A stretch of DNA of 64,000 nucleotides from Paraburkholderia ferrariae NBRC 106233 (GCF_000685035.1 NZ_BAYB01000011.1:275552-339551), one strand, 5' to 3'; numbered from the stretch's first letter, positions 37,596 through 51,065 are shown. The notes: a model not told the origin generated them from the sequence alone. Made by a program: numbers and translations.

Positions 37596-38442
37596 GATGA
37601 AGGTAAGCCGCGTGTTCATCTACGCGGTGCTGATCCTGTTCGCGTTGTACTTCCTGTTTCCGCTCTACGTGATGCTCTCGACGTCGTTCAAGACGCTCGA
37701 CGAACTGCACCAGGGCAACATGCTGACGCTGCCCGCCCATCCGAGCTTCGCGCCGTGGGTGAAGGCGTGGGCGCACGCCTGTACCGGGGTTCGCTGCGAC
37801 GGCATGCAGCCGTTCTTCATGAACTCGGTGAAGATGGTGATTCCCGCGGTGCTGATCTCGTCGATCATCGGCGCGTTCAACGGCTACGTGCTCACGCACT
37901 GGCGTTTTCGCGGCGCCGACGCGCTCTTCACGATGCTGCTGGTGGGCTGCTTCATCCCGTTCCAGGCGATCCTGCTGCCGATGGCGCGTCTTGAAGGTTT
38001 CTTCGGCCTCTCGAACACGATCGGCGGGCTGGTGCTCGTGCACGTGGTGTACGGCATCGCCTTCACCACCATGTTCTTCCGCAACTTCTACGTGAGCGTG
38101 CCGGCCGAACTGGTGAAGGCCGCGCGCATCGACGGCGCCGGGTTCTTCATGATCTTCACGCGCATCATGCTGCCGATCTCGCTGCCCATTTTCATGGTGT
38201 GCCTGATCTGGCAATTCACGCAGATCTGGAATGACTTCCTGTTCGGTATCGTGTTCTCGGGCGTCGATTCGATGCCGATCACGGTGGCGCTGAACAATCT
38301 CGTGAACACGTCCACGGGCGTGAAGGAATACAACGTCGATATGGCCGGCGCGATCATTGCCGCGCTGCCCACGCTGCTCGTCTACGTAATCGCCGGCCGC
38401 TACTTCGTGCGCGGTCTCACGGCTGGCGCGGTGAAGGGCTAA
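37585..38442 (+). CDS. gtsC: Sugar ABC transporter, permease (MalG-like)
   Basis: 285 residues with six membrane segments. FPLYVMLSTSFKTLDELHQG near the N-terminus is typical of MalG-type permeases, and the EAA loop is ELVKAARIDGAGFFMIFTRI near residue 177. It overlaps gtsB by 11 bases and is followed after 30 bases by the ATPase gene. With gtsB it forms the membrane channel. Confidence 0.93.
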   Translation: MQPKMKVSRVFIYAVLILFALYFLFPLYVMLSTSFKTLDELHQGNMLTLPAHPSFAPWVKAWAHACTGVRCDGMQPFFMNSVKMVIPAVLISSIIGAFNGYVLTHWRFRGADALFTMLLVGCFIPFQAILLPMARLEGFFGLSNTIGGLVLVHVVYGIAFTTMFFRNFYVSVPAELVKAARIDGAGFFMIFTRIMLPISLPIFMVCLIWQFTQIWNDFLFGIVFSGVDSMPITVALNNLVNTSTGVKEYNVDMAGAIIAALPTLLVYVIAGRYFVRGLTAGAVKG

Positions 38443-38472
38443 CTTCGAAAGTTTGAGAAAAGGATTTACGGT

Positions 38473-39591
38473 ATGGCAAGCCTTTCCATTCGCGACGTCT
38501 ACAAGACTTACCCCAACGGGGTGCCGGTCCTGAAGGGCGTCAACATCGACATCGAAGATGGCCAGTTCCTGATTCTCGTCGGTGGCTCGGGCTGCGGGAA
38601 ATCGACGCTGCTGAACATGATCGCCGGCCTCGAAACGGTCACCAAGGGCGAGATCTGCATGGACGGCAAGGTCGTCAACAATCTCTCGCCGAAGGACCGC
38701 GACATTGCGATGGTGTTCCAGTCGTACGCGCTCTATCCGTCGATGACGGTGCGCGAGAACATCTCGTTCGGCCTGAACATCCGCAAGGTGCCGAAGACCG
38801 AGCAGGCGCAGATCGTCGATCGCGTGTCGAGCATGCTGCAGATCCAGCACCTGCTCGACCGCAAGCCGGGCCAGCTTTCGGGCGGCCAGCGCCAGCGCGT
38901 CGCGATGGGCCGCGCGCTCGCGCGCGATCCGATCATGTTCCTGTTCGACGAGCCGCTCTCGAACCTCGACGCGAAGCTGCGCATCGAGATGCGCTCCGAA
39001 ATCAAGCTGCTGCATCAGCGTGTGGGCAAGACGATCGTCTATGTGACGCATGACCAGATCGAGGCCATGACGCTCGGCGACCGCATCGCCGTGATGAAGG
39101 ACGGCATCGTCCAGCAGTTCGGCGCGCCGCAGGACATCTACGATTCGCCGTCGAACCTGTTCGTGGCGGGCTTCATCGGCGCGCCGCCGATGAACTTCAT
39201 CAACGGCAAGCTGGTGGAGCAGGGCTCGGGCGTGGGTCTCGAACTCGACACGGGCGTGGCGCGCAACGTGCTGAACCTGCCGTTCGACGCGAACAAGCTG
39301 CGCGGCCATATCGGCCAGGAAGTGGTGCTGGGCCTGCGCCCGGAGCGCATCACCGACGCGCGCAGCTCGCACGACGGCCATGGCCACGAACTGCAGCGCC
39401 ACACGGTGAAGGTGGACGTGATCGAGCCGACCGGTCCGGACACGCTCGTGTTCGCGCAGGTCAATGGCAAGCGCGTGGTGAGCCGCGTGCACCCGGGCGC
39501 GAACCCGCAGCCGCTGAACAACATGGAACTGCTGTTCGACGTGTCGAAGGCCGTGCTGTTCGATCCGAAGACGGAAGCACGGATTGCCTGA
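38473..39591 (+). CDS. ugpC: Sugar ABC transporter, ATP-binding protein (MalK/UgpC type)
   Basis: 372 residues. ATPase core: Walker A GGSGCGKSTLLNMIAGL, Q-loop region VFQSYALYPSMTVRENISF, signature LSGGQRQRVAMGRAL, Walker B MFLFDEPLSNLDAKLR, H-loop YVTHDQIEAMTLGDR. The C-terminal ~130 residues form the MalK-type regulatory OB domain (VVLGLRPERITDARSS). AAAGGA precedes the ATG. It powers the transporter encoded by the three genes before it. I use the family name; gtsD would be the name in Pseudomonas. Confidence 0.94.
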   Translation: MASLSIRDVYKTYPNGVPVLKGVNIDIEDGQFLILVGGSGCGKSTLLNMIAGLETVTKGEICMDGKVVNNLSPKDRDIAMVFQSYALYPSMTVRENISFGLNIRKVPKTEQAQIVDRVSSMLQIQHLLDRKPGQLSGGQRQRVAMGRALARDPIMFLFDEPLSNLDAKLRIEMRSEIKLLHQRVGKTIVYVTHDQIEAMTLGDRIAVMKDGIVQQFGAPQDIYDSPSNLFVAGFIGAPPMNFINGKLVEQGSGVGLELDTGVARNVLNLPFDANKLRGHIGQEVVLGLRPERITDARSSHDGHGHELQRHTVKVDVIEPTGPDTLVFAQVNGKRVVSRVHPGANPQPLNNMELLFDVSKAVLFDPKTEARIA

Positions 39592-39632
39592 GCGGGCCGA
39601 ACGGCCTGAATGACGCAGCGCCGTATCGAACG

Positions 39633-39669
39633 AAAAGCCTCACGTGCGGGAAGCACGCGAGGCTTTTTT
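39633..39669 (+). terminator. Terminator after sugar transporter operon
   Basis: AAAAGCCTCACGTGC (39633-39647) pairs with GCACGCGAGGCTTTT (39653-39667) with one mismatch, ending in six T. It lies between convergent genes and may also serve the smr gene. Confidence 0.85.
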
Positions 39670-39760
39670 GTTGCGCGCGGTGAAGCGGGGAGGGCGCACG
39701 CATGTTGGCCCCGGCAAGGTTGTCAGCGTTGAAGAAGCCGCCGACCCTTACCGGGCGTCC

Positions 39761-40549
39761 CTAGCGCTCCACGTGCGGATGATGCTGATGGTGCCCGGGC
39801 GCATGCGGCTGCAGCAGCACGAGCACCGCACCCGCGCCGCCGTCGTGCGCCCGCGCCTGGCAAAACGCGATGACCTCTTCCTTCTGCACGAGCCACGCGC
39901 GCACCTTGCCCTTCAAGACCGGCTCCTTGCCAACCGAGCCGAGCCCCTTGCCGTGTATCACGCGCACGCAGCGCAGGCCGCGCTTGCCGGCTTCGCGGAT
40001 AAACGCCTGCAGCGCCTCGCGCGCTTCTTCCCGGCGCATGCCGTGCAGGTCGAGCTGCGCCTGGACGATCCACATGCCGCGCCGCAGCTTCTTCACGACC
40101 TCGGCGCTGACGCCGGGGCGGTGGAAGTAGAGCGAGTCGTCGGTGTCGAGGAGCGTTTCCGGATCGAAGTCGTCGGAGATCGCTTCGTGCAGCACGGCCT
40201 GTTCGTCGCGCTGGGTCTGAAGCGGCAGCGGCACGGGCGGCGAGCGGCGCGCCGGCGTGCGCGGCGGTGCGCTCAACGGGGAAACGGCGCCAATCTCGCG
40301 GCGAAAGAGGTCGCTGTCGGCGGCGGCTTCCACGCGGGCGGCCTGGACGACCGCGCGTTCGCGTTCGCGCTGGCGTGTCTGCGCCTTGAGGGCGTCGCGC
40401 AGGCTCCCCAGTCCGGCGAAGCCTTCCTGGAGCTGGGCCTTGCCGCTGGTTTGGGCCGCGGAGGCGGGCGCGGCCTGGGGCGCGGGCTCCGCCTCACGCG
40501 CAGGCTTGGCGCGCCTGGGTTCGCCGGGATGAGGCACGTTCTTCGGCAT
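39761..40549 (-). CDS. Smr (small MutS-related) domain protein
   Basis: 262 residues. The N-terminal half is Pro/Ala/Arg-rich and probably disordered. The Smr domain lies at about 160-245, with the LDLHGMRREEAREALQAFIR motif and VIHGKGLGSVGKEPVLKGKV, both diagnostic. Smr domains nick or bind branched DNA or RNA, and stand-alone proteins of this kind (YdaL/SmrA-like) have nuclease activity in E. coli. Beyond the domain is a His-rich tail. It is separated from trxB by a terminator. Confidence 0.88.
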   Translation of the reverse strand: MPKNVPHPGEPRRAKPAREAEPAPQAAPASAAQTSGKAQLQEGFAGLGSLRDALKAQTRQRERERAVVQAARVEAAADSDLFRREIGAVSPLSAPPRTPARRSPPVPLPLQTQRDEQAVLHEAISDDFDPETLLDTDDSLYFHRPGVSAEVVKKLRRGMWIVQAQLDLHGMRREEAREALQAFIREAGKRGLRCVRVIHGKGLGSVGKEPVLKGKVRAWLVQKEEVIAFCQARAHDGGAGAVLVLLQPHAPGHHQHHPHVER

Positions 40550-40650
40550 GACGGAAGGCGCTGAATGGTTAAAGCGGATGAAATCGGGCAGCGCGAACGC
40601 CTGGGCCGCGCAAGCAAGCGCGTAAAAAACACAGGCGAAGCAAGAGACGC

Positions 40651-40685
40651 AAAAGAAAAAGGCCGCAGGCCAGTTGGCCGCGGCC
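40651..40685 (-). terminator. Terminator after trxB
   Basis: On the minus strand a stem of GGCCGCGGCC with GGCCTGCGGCC (40676-40685 and 40661-40671, one bulged base), four-base loop, followed by CTTTTTCTTTT (40660 down to 40651). The rest of the gap to smr shows nothing else. Confidence 0.75.
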
Positions 40686-40804
40686 CTCGTTCCGGGCTGC
40701 CCGCCGGCTGCAGTTCGCTATCTATTCTAGTCTAGCGGCCTGCAGCCCGGTCCAGCCAGGCCAAGCCTGGCCCGGCAGCGAGCCCAGGGCGGCCCGGCGG
40801 TCGA

Positions 40805-42125
<1,321 letters not shown>

Positions 42126-44447
42126 ATGGCCAAAGCTACCTATTCCGCGCAGGCGCAGGCATTGCCTCACCGCATGTCGCGCCTTTTCACCGAAATCCGC
42201 TGGCTGCTGCAAGTGGCGCTGGGCGTATTCCTGCTGATGTCGCTCATCAGCTATAGCCGCCACGACCCGAGCTGGACCCACGCCGCCCAGGTGGATCACA
42301 TCGCCAACTGGGCGGGCCGCGTCGGCGCGTGGACCTCGGACATCCTGCTGCTGCTGTTCGGCCTTTCGGCCTACTGGTGGGTGGTGCTGCTCGCGCGCAG
42401 CATCTCGGCGAACTACCGGCGCATCACGCGCCACGAGGCGATCGGCGACGAAGACGAGGACAAGCCGCGCGACCACGGCTGGATTGCCGAAGGCTTTGCG
42501 TTCGTGCTCGTCCTGCTCGCCTGCGACGGCATCGAGGCGCTGCGCATGTGGTCGCTCAAGCTGCAGTTGCCGCGCGCGCCGGGCGGCGTGGTGGGCGAAG
42601 CCGTGGCGCGCGGCGTCTCGCACGCGCTCGGCTTCACGGGCGGCACGCTCGCGCTCCTGCTCGCGCTCGCCATCGGCCTGTCGCTCTATTTCCGCTTTTC
42701 CTGGCTTTCCGTGGCCGAAAAGGTGGGCGAGGGCATCATCAACGCCGTGACGTTTGCCAGGCTGCGCCGCGAGGAAGGCCGCGACCGCAAGCTGGGCGAG
42801 GCCGCCGCGGTCAAGCGCGAAGGCAAGGTGGAACGCGGCCGCGTGAAGATCGAAGAGCACGAGCCGGTTACGATCGTGCCGCCCGTGGTGACGCCGCAGC
42901 GCTCGGAGCGGGTGGAGAAGGAGCGCCAGGTGCCGCTCTTCACCGATCTGCCGGGCGATTCCACGCTGCCCCCCATTGCGCTGCTCGACCCGGCCTCCAC
43001 CACCCAGGAAACGATCTCCGACGAGACGCTCGAGTTCACCTCGCGCCTCATCGAGAAGAAGCTCAAGGACTTCGGCGTCGATGTGGCCGTGGCGGCCGCC
43101 TATCCAGGCCCGGTCGTCACGCGCTATGAAATCGAGCCCGCCACCGGCGTGAAGGGCAGCCAGATCGTCAACCTCGCCAAGGATCTTGCGCGTTCGCTCT
43201 CGCTCGTCTCGATCCGCGTGGTGGAAACGATTCCGGGCAAGAACTGCATGGCGCTCGAATTGCCGAACCAGCGCCGCCAGACCGTGCGGCTCTCCGAAAT
43301 TCTCGGCTCGGCCGTCTATGCCGACGCGCCTTCGGCGCTCACCATGGGCCTCGGCAAGGACATCAGCGGCAAGCCGGTCTGCGCCGACCTCGCCAAGATG
43401 CCCCACCTGCTCGTGGCCGGCACGACCGGCTCGGGCAAGTCGGTGGGGATCAACGCGATGATCCTCTCGCTGCTCTACAAGGCGAGCGCCGAGCAGGTCC
43501 GCATGATCCTGATCGACCCGAAGATGCTCGAAATGAGCGTCTACGAGGGCATCCCGCATCTGCTGTGCCCCGTCGTCACCGACATGCGCCAGGCCGGCAA
43601 CGCCCTGAACTGGACCGTTGCCGAAATGGAGCGCCGCTACAAGCTCATGAGCAAGCTGGGCGTGCGCAATCTCGCGGGCTACAACAACAAGATCGAGGAA
43701 GCGAACAAGCGCGAGGAGAAGATCCCGAATCCGTTCAGCCTCACGCCGGACGATCCGGAGCCATGCCAGAAGCTGCCGCATATCGTCGTGGTGATCGACG
43801 AACTGGCCGACCTCATGATGGTGGTGGGCAAGAAGGTGGAAGAGCTGATCGCGCGCATCGCCCAGAAGGCGCGCGCGGCCGGCATTCACCTGATTCTCGC
43901 CACGCAGCGCCCCTCGGTGGATGTCATCACGGGCCTCATCAAGGCGAACGTGCCGACCCGCATTGCGTTCCAGGTGTCCTCGAAGATCGACTCGCGCACG
44001 ATTCTCGACCAGATGGGCGCCGAATCGCTGCTCGGCATGGGCGACATGCTCTACCTGCCGCCGGGCAGCGGCCTGCCCGTGCGGGTGCACGGCGCGTTCG
44101 TGGCCGACGACGAAGTGCACCGCGTGGTCGAAAAGCTCAAGGAGCAGGGCGAGCCGAACTATATCGAGGGCATTCTCGAAGGCGGCACGGCGGGCGAGGG
44201 CGACGAGGGCTCGGCGGGCGCGGGAACCAGCGGCACCGGCGACGAGTCCGATCCCCTGTACGACCAGGCGGTCGAAGTGGTCATCAAGAACCGCCGCGCG
44301 TCGATTTCGCTGGTGCAGCGGCACCTGCGCATCGGCTACAACCGGGCGGCGCGACTGCTCGAACAGATGGAGCAGTCGGGGCTCGTTTCCGCGATGTCCT
44401 CGAACGGCAACCGCGAGATTCTCGCGCCGTCGCGCGACGCGGATTGA
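42126..44447 (+). CDS. ftsK: DNA translocase FtsK
   Basis: 773 residues. Four membrane segments within residues ~20-200 anchor it at the septum; a short charged linker follows; the motor lies at about 300-680, with Walker [16 protein letters not shown] near residue 432 and Walker [13 protein letters not shown] near residue 555. The C-terminal winged-helix gamma domain ([35 protein letters not shown]) reads KOPS sites. It clears chromosome dimers with XerCD. The ATG at 42126 has only weak upstream pairing. lolA follows after 35 bp. Confidence 0.96.
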   Translation: MAKATYSAQAQALPHRMSRLFTEIRWLLQVALGVFLLMSLISYSRHDPSWTHAAQVDHIANWAGRVGAWTSDILLLLFGLSAYWWVVLLARSISANYRRITRHEAIGDEDEDKPRDHGWIAEGFAFVLVLLACDGIEALRMWSLKLQLPRAPGGVVGEAVARGVSHALGFTGGTLALLLALAIGLSLYFRFSWLSVAEKVGEGIINAVTFARLRREEGRDRKLGEAAAVKREGKVERGRVKIEEHEPVTIVPPVVTPQRSERVEKERQVPLFTDLPGDSTLPPIALLDPASTTQETISDETLEFTSRLIEKKLKDFGVDVAVAAAYPGPVVTRYEIEPATGVKGSQIVNLAKDLARSLSLVSIRVVETIPGKNCMALELPNQRRQTVRLSEILGSAVYADAPSALTMGLGKDISGKPVCADLAKMPHLLVAGTTGSGKSVGINAMILSLLYKASAEQVRMILIDPKMLEMSVYEGIPHLLCPVVTDMRQAGNALNWTVAEMERRYKLMSKLGVRNLAGYNNKIEEANKREEKIPNPFSLTPDDPEPCQKLPHIVVVIDELADLMMVVGKKVEELIARIAQKARAAGIHLILATQRPSVDVITGLIKANVPTRIAFQVSSKIDSRTILDQMGAESLLGMGDMLYLPPGSGLPVRVHGAFVADDEVHRVVEKLKEQGEPNYIEGILEGGTAGEGDEGSAGAGTSGTGDESDPLYDQAVEVVIKNRRASISLVQRHLRIGYNRAARLLEQMEQSGLVSAMSSNGNREILAPSRDAD

Positions 44448-44482
44448 GGCCGCTCCCACTTTTTCTCTTGGAGAACCCCTAG

Positions 44483-45208
44483 ATGCAGTTTTTCGCAGGA
44501 CAACAAGGCCGATTCGCCCCACTTGCTCAACTGGGTGCGCGGGGTGCGCGCGCATGCGTCGTGGCGCTCGGCGCTTCGCTGCTGATGGCCTCGCACGCGT
44601 TCGCGAGCGGCACCGACCAGCTCAAGCAGTTCGTCGCGCAGGTGCATTCCGCGCGCGGCGACTTCGTGCAGCGCGAGCTGAAGGTCCCCTCGGGTGCGAA
44701 GAACGCGAGCGACGCGATCGCCTCGGCCCTGTCGACATCGAAGACCTCGAGCGGCACCTTCGTGTTCGCGCGGCCCGGCAAGTTCATCTGGCAATACGAG
44801 AAGCCCTATCAGCAGTTGCTGCAGGCCGATGGCGACAACCTCTATGTCTACGACAAGGACCTGAACCAGGTCACGGAGCGCAAGCTCGGCGGCGCGCTCG
44901 GCGCGAGCCCGGCGGCGATCCTCTTCGGCAGCAACGACCTCGAGAAGAACTTCACGCTGCGCGACGCGGGCGTGAAGAACGGCATCGACTGGCTCGAACT
45001 GATTCCGAAGTCGAAGGACACGCAGTTCCAGAGCGTGGGCATCGGCTTTCGCGACGGCAACCTCGAAGCGATGGAACTGCACGACGTGTTCGGCAACGTG
45101 ACGCTGCTCACGTTCTCGAACATTCAGACGAATCCGTCGCTGCCGGCTTCGACGTTCAAGTTCGTGAGGCCGGCGGGCGCCGATCTCGTGACGGGCGGCG
45201 CGGACTGA
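44483..45208 (+). CDS. lolA: Outer-membrane lipoprotein carrier protein LolA
   Basis: 241 residues. It ferries lipoproteins from LolCDE across the periplasm to LolB. The first ~45 residues contain a long N-region followed by a hydrophobic signal segment ([20 protein letters not shown]). The mature protein begins near [20 protein letters not shown] and contains [20 protein letters not shown], the LolA signature. A GGAGA ribosome binding site lies before the ATG. It normally precedes rarA; here a terminator and other genes follow. Confidence 0.94.
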   Translation: MQFFAGQQGRFAPLAQLGARGARACVVALGASLLMASHAFASGTDQLKQFVAQVHSARGDFVQRELKVPSGAKNASDAIASALSTSKTSSGTFVFARPGKFIWQYEKPYQQLLQADGDNLYVYDKDLNQVTERKLGGALGASPAAILFGSNDLEKNFTLRDAGVKNGIDWLELIPKSKDTQFQSVGIGFRDGNLEAMELHDVFGNVTLLTFSNIQTNPSLPASTFKFVRPAGADLVTGGAD

Positions 45209-45242
45209 GGCGGCGGTTTGCCTCGGCGCTGCGAGGCATAAA

Positions 45243-45279
45243 AAACGGGCGGCTCGATACGGGCCGCCCGTTTGCTTTT
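45243..45279 (+). terminator. Terminator after lolA
   Basis: Perfect 11-bp stem AAACGGGCGGC (45243-45253) with GCCGCCCGTTT (45263-45273), then GCTTTT. Convergent genes on both sides. Confidence 0.85.
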
Positions 45280-45304
45280 CAGCCGCTGAAGCGCCTGGCC
45301 GCGC

Positions 45305-46378
45305 TCACGTCGCGGCAAAGCGGATCACGCCGTCCGCACCGGTCTCGCGCTTGAGCTTGCCCGCGAGCCACAGCAGGTGCAGGTGCGCCAGCGCTTCGCC
45401 CATCGCGAAGGTCAACTGGTGGATGTCGAGCTGGCGCTTGAACATCAGCGGGACGATGTCGGCCGCGCTCTGCGGGGCCTTCGTGCAGGCTTCCACGACC
45501 TCGGCGAGGCGCGCGTCGTGGTGGGCGCGCAGTTGCGCGATGCGCGTGCGCACGCCGCGGAACGGCTTGCCGTGCGAGGGCAGCACGAGCGTGTCTTCGG
45601 GCATCGTCTCGTAGCGGCCGAGCGATTCGAGGTACAGCCCGAGCGGGTTGCCCTCCGGCTCGATTTCGAACACCGAGACGTTGGTCGAGATGCGCGGCAG
45701 CACCATGTCGCCGGAAATCAGCACGCGTGTCTCTTCGCAAAGGAGGGCGCAGTGCTCCGGCGAGTGGCCGTAGCCCGTCACGACGCGCCAGTCGCGCCCG
45801 CCGATCGTCACCGTGTCGGCTTCGCGCAGGCGGCGGTATTGCGTGGGCAGCGCCGGCACGAGGGTCGTGTAGTAGCCGCGGCGGTTGCGCAGCTTGTCGA
45901 GCGATTCCGGGTCCGTGAGGCCGTGGCGGCCGAAGTGGCGCGCCGCGCCTTCGCCGCCCGCGTTCGAGCCGTCGCCCGAGGACATCACGCGTGCGCTCGT
46001 GTATTCGCCGAGCGTGGCCCACAGGCGCACGTCCCAGCGCTGTTTGTCGCCGCCCGCGCAGATCCAGTGCGCAAGGCCGATATGGTCGGGGTGGCAGTGC
46101 GTGACGAGCACGCGCAGCACCGGCAGCCCTTCCAGCACGGTATCGAACACCTGCTCCCAGTGCGCCTTGATCGTGTCGCTGGCGATGCCGCAGTCCACCA
46201 CGGTCCAGCCTGGCTGGCCGTCGATCTCGTCGCGCAGCAGCCACAGGTTGATGTGGTCGAGCGCGAACGGCAGCGGCATGCGCAGCCATTTGACGCCGGG
46301 CGCGACGTCGAAGGCATGGCCGGGCTCCGGCAGGGTATCGGCGTAGGGGTAGTCGAGCTGGTGTTCGAGGGCGTTCAT
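45305..46378 (-). CDS. Metallo-beta-lactamase fold hydrolase
   Basis: 357 residues. The zinc motif VTHCHPDHIGLAHW near residue 92, SGDMVLPRIS and a C-terminal PSHGKPFRG His are typical of the MBL fold; YGHSPEHCALLCEETRVLIS carries a further His. A C-terminal winged-helix-like extension (TKAPQSAADIVPLMFKRQLD) is like the LACTB2/BLACT type. Substrate unknown; thioesters are plausible given the nearby thiolase and MerR regulator, by context only. The start at 46376-46378 has AGGAGA upstream. It is divergent from merR. Confidence 0.87.
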   Translation of the reverse strand: MNALEHQLDYPYADTLPEPGHAFDVAPGVKWLRMPLPFALDHINLWLLRDEIDGQPGWTVVDCGIASDTIKAHWEQVFDTVLEGLPVLRVLVTHCHPDHIGLAHWICAGGDKQRWDVRLWATLGEYTSARVMSSGDGSNAGGEGAARHFGRHGLTDPESLDKLRNRRGYYTTLVPALPTQYRRLREADTVTIGGRDWRVVTGYGHSPEHCALLCEETRVLISGDMVLPRISTNVSVFEIEPEGNPLGLYLESLGRYETMPEDTLVLPSHGKPFRGVRTRIAQLRAHHDARLAEVVEACTKAPQSAADIVPLMFKRQLDIHQLTFAMGEALAHLHLLWLAGKLKRETGADGVIRFAAT

Positions 46379-46496
46379 TGCGGGTGTCTTCTCCTGTCGT
46401 GGCCGGGCTGGCTGCCGCCGGCTCCCCGACATTGTCGCTGCATTGCGTCAATTCTGCAGGCCGGTCCACAGCGTATCCGGTTGCGCAAGCGTCAGG

Positions 46497-46524
46497 TTGA
46501 CGATAACGTAAACGTACATTGTAT
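46497..46524 (+). promoter_or_regulatory. Probable MerR/LiuR-type operator and promoter region
   Basis: TTGACG (46497-46502) is followed by TAACGTAAACGTA (46504-46516), which contains two ACGT steps and resembles the ACGTAAACGT-type motif described for LiuR regulators; TTGTAT at 46519-46524 is a possible -10. It lies between the divergent MBL and merR genes. Confidence 0.45.
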
Positions 46525-46602
46525 CGGCCAACGTGGCCCAACGTCGCCCTGGGTTGTCCTTGGCGGCGCTGGCGCCCAAGGGCCCGCCGCCCATTGCACA
46601 CC

Positions 46603-47058
46603 ATGAACCAGTACACGATTACCGAACTCGCCCGGGAATTCGACGTGACGCCGCGCGCGATCCGCTTCTACGAAGACCAGGGCCTGCTCGCGCCGAGCCG
46701 GGAGGGCGCGGGCGGACTCAAGCGCGTGTTTTCGGGGCGCGATCGCACGCGGCTGCGGCTCACGCTGCGCGGCAAGCGGCTCGGCTTCACGCTCTCCGAA
46801 ATCCGCACGCTGCTCGACCTGTACGAATCGCCGACCGACACGCTGCCGCAGCTTCAGGCGTTTCTCGACACGGTGGTGCGACATCGCGAGATCCTGGAGC
46901 GTCAGCGCGCCGATCTCGACGCGACGCTCGAAGACCTCGCGCAGTACGAGGCCCAGGCGCGCGAACTGCTCGTGAAGGCAACCCCGGCCGCCCATGTGGA
47001 GACTGCCGCCGTGGAAACGGCCGCCGTGGAGACAGCGGTGGAGGGCGCGAAGAAGTAG
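46603..47058 (+). CDS. MerR family transcriptional regulator (LiuR-like)
   Basis: 151 residues. The N-terminal winged helix reads [20 protein letters not shown] then [12 protein letters not shown]; a long dimer helix follows ([20 protein letters not shown]). No metal-binding Cys are present, which fits the branch regulating leucine/isovalerate or fatty-acid genes. The C-terminus has a three-times-repeated VETAA, encoded by imperfect 15-base repeats (46996-47040). The start is the ATG at 46603. aceK starts 11 bases downstream, so both are likely co-transcribed. Confidence 0.85.
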   Translation: MNQYTITELAREFDVTPRAIRFYEDQGLLAPSREGAGGLKRVFSGRDRTRLRLTLRGKRLGFTLSEIRTLLDLYESPTDTLPQLQAFLDTVVRHREILERQRADLDATLEDLAQYEAQARELLVKATPAAHVETAAVETAAVETAVEGAKK

Positions 47059-47069
47059 GCGCGGCCGCG

Positions 47070-48881
47070 ATGAAACACTTTCCGAAACTGCTCTCCTCGC
47101 AGATAGGCTTCGACGTCGCGCAGACGATGCTCGAGGGCTTCAATCGTCACTACCGCAATTTCAGCGCGGCGGCGGTGCAGGCAAAGGGCCTTTTCGAATC
47201 GGCGGACTGGCACGGCCTGCAGCGGCTCGCGCGCGAGCGCATCACGTCCTATGACGAGCGCGTCGAAGAATGCGTGGTGACGCTCGAAGACGAATACGAG
47301 GCGGAAAGCATCGACGACGAGGTCTGGCAGCAGATCAAGCTGCACTACATCGGCCTCCTCACCACGCACCGGCAGCCCGAGTGCGCGGAGACTTTCTTCA
47401 ATTCGGTGTGCTGCAAGATCCTGCACCGCTCGTACTTCAACAACGATTTCATTTTCGTGCGGCCCGCGATCTCGACGGAATACATCGAGAACGACGAACC
47501 CGCGGCCAAGCCCACCTACCGCGCGTACTATCCGGGCAAGGACGGGCTGGCCGCGACGCTCGAGCGCATCGTCACGAACTTCCAGCTGGAAACGCCGTTC
47601 GAAGACCTCACGCGCGACGTGGGCTGCGTGATGCAGGCGATGCTCGACACGTTCGGCGAAGTGGAGCCCAAGGCGAACTTCCAGATCCACGTGCTCTCGT
47701 CGCTGTTCTTTCGCAACCAGTCGGCCTACATCGTCGGGCGCATCATCAACGGCGACCTGCTCGTGCCGTTCGTCGTGCCGATCCGCCATGTCGCGCACGC
47801 AGGCGGGCGCTTCGCGCTCGATACCGTGCTGCTGCGCCCCGAGCAGTTGCTCGTCATGTTCAGCTTCTCGCACTCGTACTTCCTGGTGGACATGGAAGTG
47901 CCGTCCGCCTATGTCGAGTTCCTGCGCACCGTCATGCCGCGCAAGGCGCGCGGCGAGATCTACACGTCGCTCGGTTTGCAGAAGCAGGGCAAGAACCTGT
48001 TCTACCGCGATCTGCTGCACCACCTTTCGCATTCGTCGGACCAGTTCATCGTCGCGCCCGGCATTCGCGGCATGGTGATGATCGTCTTCACGCTGCCTTC
48101 GTTTCCGTATGTGTTCAAGGTCATCAAGGACAGCTTTCCCGCGCCGAAGGAAACCACGCGCGAGCAGGTGGAGGCGAAGTACCAGCTCGTGAAGCGCCAT
48201 GACCGTCTGGGGCGGCTTGCCGACACGCTCGAATATTCGAGCGTCGCGCTGCCCGTCGCGCGCCTCGACGATGCGCTGGTGCGCGAGCTCGAAACGCTCG
48301 CGCCTTCGGTGATCGAATACGAGGGCGACAATCTCGTGCTGCGCCATCTGTACATCGAGCGCCGCATGGTGCCGCTCAATCTCTGGCTGCAGAACGGCAG
48401 CGAGGCGGAGGTTGCGCACGGCATCCGCGAGTACGGCAATGCGGTGAAGGACCTGATGCGCGCGAACATCTTCCCGGGCGACATGCTGTACAAGAATTTC
48501 GGCGTGACGCGCCACGGCCGCGTGGTGTTCTACGACTACGACGAGATCGAGTACCTCACCGACTGCAACGTGCGCGCCGTACCGCCGCCGCGTAATGAGG
48601 AGGACGAACTATCCGGCGAGCCGTGGTATCCCGTCGGACCGCGCGACATTTTCCCGGAGACCTACGGCACGTTCTTGCTGGGCGATCCGCGCGTGCGCCG
48701 CTATTTCCTCGAATATCACCCCGACTTCTTCGACCCGGCGCTCTGGCAGGCGAGCAAGGCGCGCCTGCTGGCGGGCGAGGTGCCGGACTGCTTCCCCTAC
48801 GATCCGTCGATCCGCTTTTGCGTGCGCTATCCGGAACGCTACGCGGGCGAGGCGCCGCCTGCTGCGGCACGGGCGGCCTGA
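47070..48881 (+). CDS. aceK: Isocitrate dehydrogenase kinase/phosphatase
   Basis: 603 residues. It phosphorylates and dephosphorylates isocitrate dehydrogenase, steering carbon between the TCA cycle and the glyoxylate shunt on acetate or fatty acids. Recognised from [20 protein letters not shown] (ATP-binding region near residue 330), [20 protein letters not shown], and the kinase-like catalytic segment [17 protein letters not shown] near residue 488. The length is close to the family norm. It is 11 bases behind merR and 164 before the thiolase gene. No aceA or aceB is in the window. Confidence 0.96.
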   Translation: MKHFPKLLSSQIGFDVAQTMLEGFNRHYRNFSAAAVQAKGLFESADWHGLQRLARERITSYDERVEECVVTLEDEYEAESIDDEVWQQIKLHYIGLLTTHRQPECAETFFNSVCCKILHRSYFNNDFIFVRPAISTEYIENDEPAAKPTYRAYYPGKDGLAATLERIVTNFQLETPFEDLTRDVGCVMQAMLDTFGEVEPKANFQIHVLSSLFFRNQSAYIVGRIINGDLLVPFVVPIRHVAHAGGRFALDTVLLRPEQLLVMFSFSHSYFLVDMEVPSAYVEFLRTVMPRKARGEIYTSLGLQKQGKNLFYRDLLHHLSHSSDQFIVAPGIRGMVMIVFTLPSFPYVFKVIKDSFPAPKETTREQVEAKYQLVKRHDRLGRLADTLEYSSVALPVARLDDALVRELETLAPSVIEYEGDNLVLRHLYIERRMVPLNLWLQNGSEAEVAHGIREYGNAVKDLMRANIFPGDMLYKNFGVTRHGRVVFYDYDEIEYLTDCNVRAVPPPRNEEDELSGEPWYPVGPRDIFPETYGTFLLGDPRVRRYFLEYHPDFFDPALWQASKARLLAGEVPDCFPYDPSIRFCVRYPERYAGEAPPAAARAA

Positions 48882-49045
48882 TGGGAGCGATGGGTGGGGA
48901 GAAGCGGACAAACATATCGACGCTGCGTGGCCGGTATTTGCGCGCAGCACGCCCATGAGGCGGACAACGACGTCGCCGCGACCGACGCGGCGATGTCCCG
49001 ACGGCCGGGCGGCCGTCATCGCAGGTGTCATCAAGGAGCTGAAAC

Positions 49046-50239
<1,194 letters not shown>

Positions 50240-50374
50240 TCCGCGCGACTGCGGTACGCTAGCGCGAAGTGCTTCGCGCCGCAGGGAGGGCGAAGCACGG
50301 CGCGCGGCGGCACGAAGTGTGCAAGAGGTGTGCACGACGGCGCCGCGCCTGAAGACAAAAGCCAGGGTGTCCCT

Positions 50375-51052
50375 ATGAAAACAGTGTTGATCGTGGGCGC
50401 GTCGCGCGGCATTGGCCGCGAGTTTGCGCGCCAGTATGCGAAGGCGGGCTGGCGCGTACTCGCCACCGCGCGCGGTGGCGAAGGGCTCGACGGATTGCGC
50501 GAGCTCGGCGCCCAGCCGTTTCAGCTCGACATCGGGCAACCCGACGAGATCGCGGCGCTCGGCTGGAAGCTCGACGGCGAAAAGCTCGATGTCGCGCTGA
50601 TCGTGGCCGGCGTGTACGGCCCGCGCACCGAGGGTGTCGAAACCGTCACGGCCGAAGACTTCGAGCTCGTGATGAACAGCAACGTACGCGGCCCGATGCA
50701 GTTGATCCCCATTCTGCTGCCGCTCGTCGATGCGGCCAACGGCGTGCTCGGCGTGCTGTCGAGCCGCATGGGCAGCATCACGCAGACCACCGGCACGACG
50801 GGCTGGCTTTATCGCGCGAGCAAGGCGGCGCTCAACGACGTGCTGAAGATCACCTCGCTGCAAACGCGCCGCGCCACCTGCATCGCACTGCATCCCGGCT
50901 GGGTGCGCACCGACATGGGCGGCTCGCACGCGGCAATCGACGTGGCGCACAGCGTGACCGGCATGCGCGAGGTGATCGCGGAAGCCGCGGCCGCGCGCGA
51001 CGTATTCAATGGCCGCTTCTTCCAGTACGACGGCACCGAACTCGACTGGTGA
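50375..51052 (+). CDS. Short-chain dehydrogenase/reductase
   Basis: 225 residues. NAD(P) site VLIVGASRGIGREFARQYAK at the N-terminus; the catalytic Tyr and Lys are in GWLYRASKAALNDVLK, with the Ser in LSSRMGSITQ; LHPGWVRTDMGG follows, the common SDR loop. It resembles csgA/sniffer-like SDRs. Substrate unknown. The start is the ATG at 50375; the next gene starts 13 bases after its stop. Confidence 0.9.
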   Translation: MKTVLIVGASRGIGREFARQYAKAGWRVLATARGGEGLDGLRELGAQPFQLDIGQPDEIAALGWKLDGEKLDVALIVAGVYGPRTEGVETVTAEDFELVMNSNVRGPMQLIPILLPLVDAANGVLGVLSSRMGSITQTTGTTGWLYRASKAALNDVLKITSLQTRRATCIALHPGWVRTDMGGSHAAIDVAHSVTGMREVIAEAAAARDVFNGRFFQYDGTELDW

Positions 51053-51065
51053 GCGCCTGCGAAAC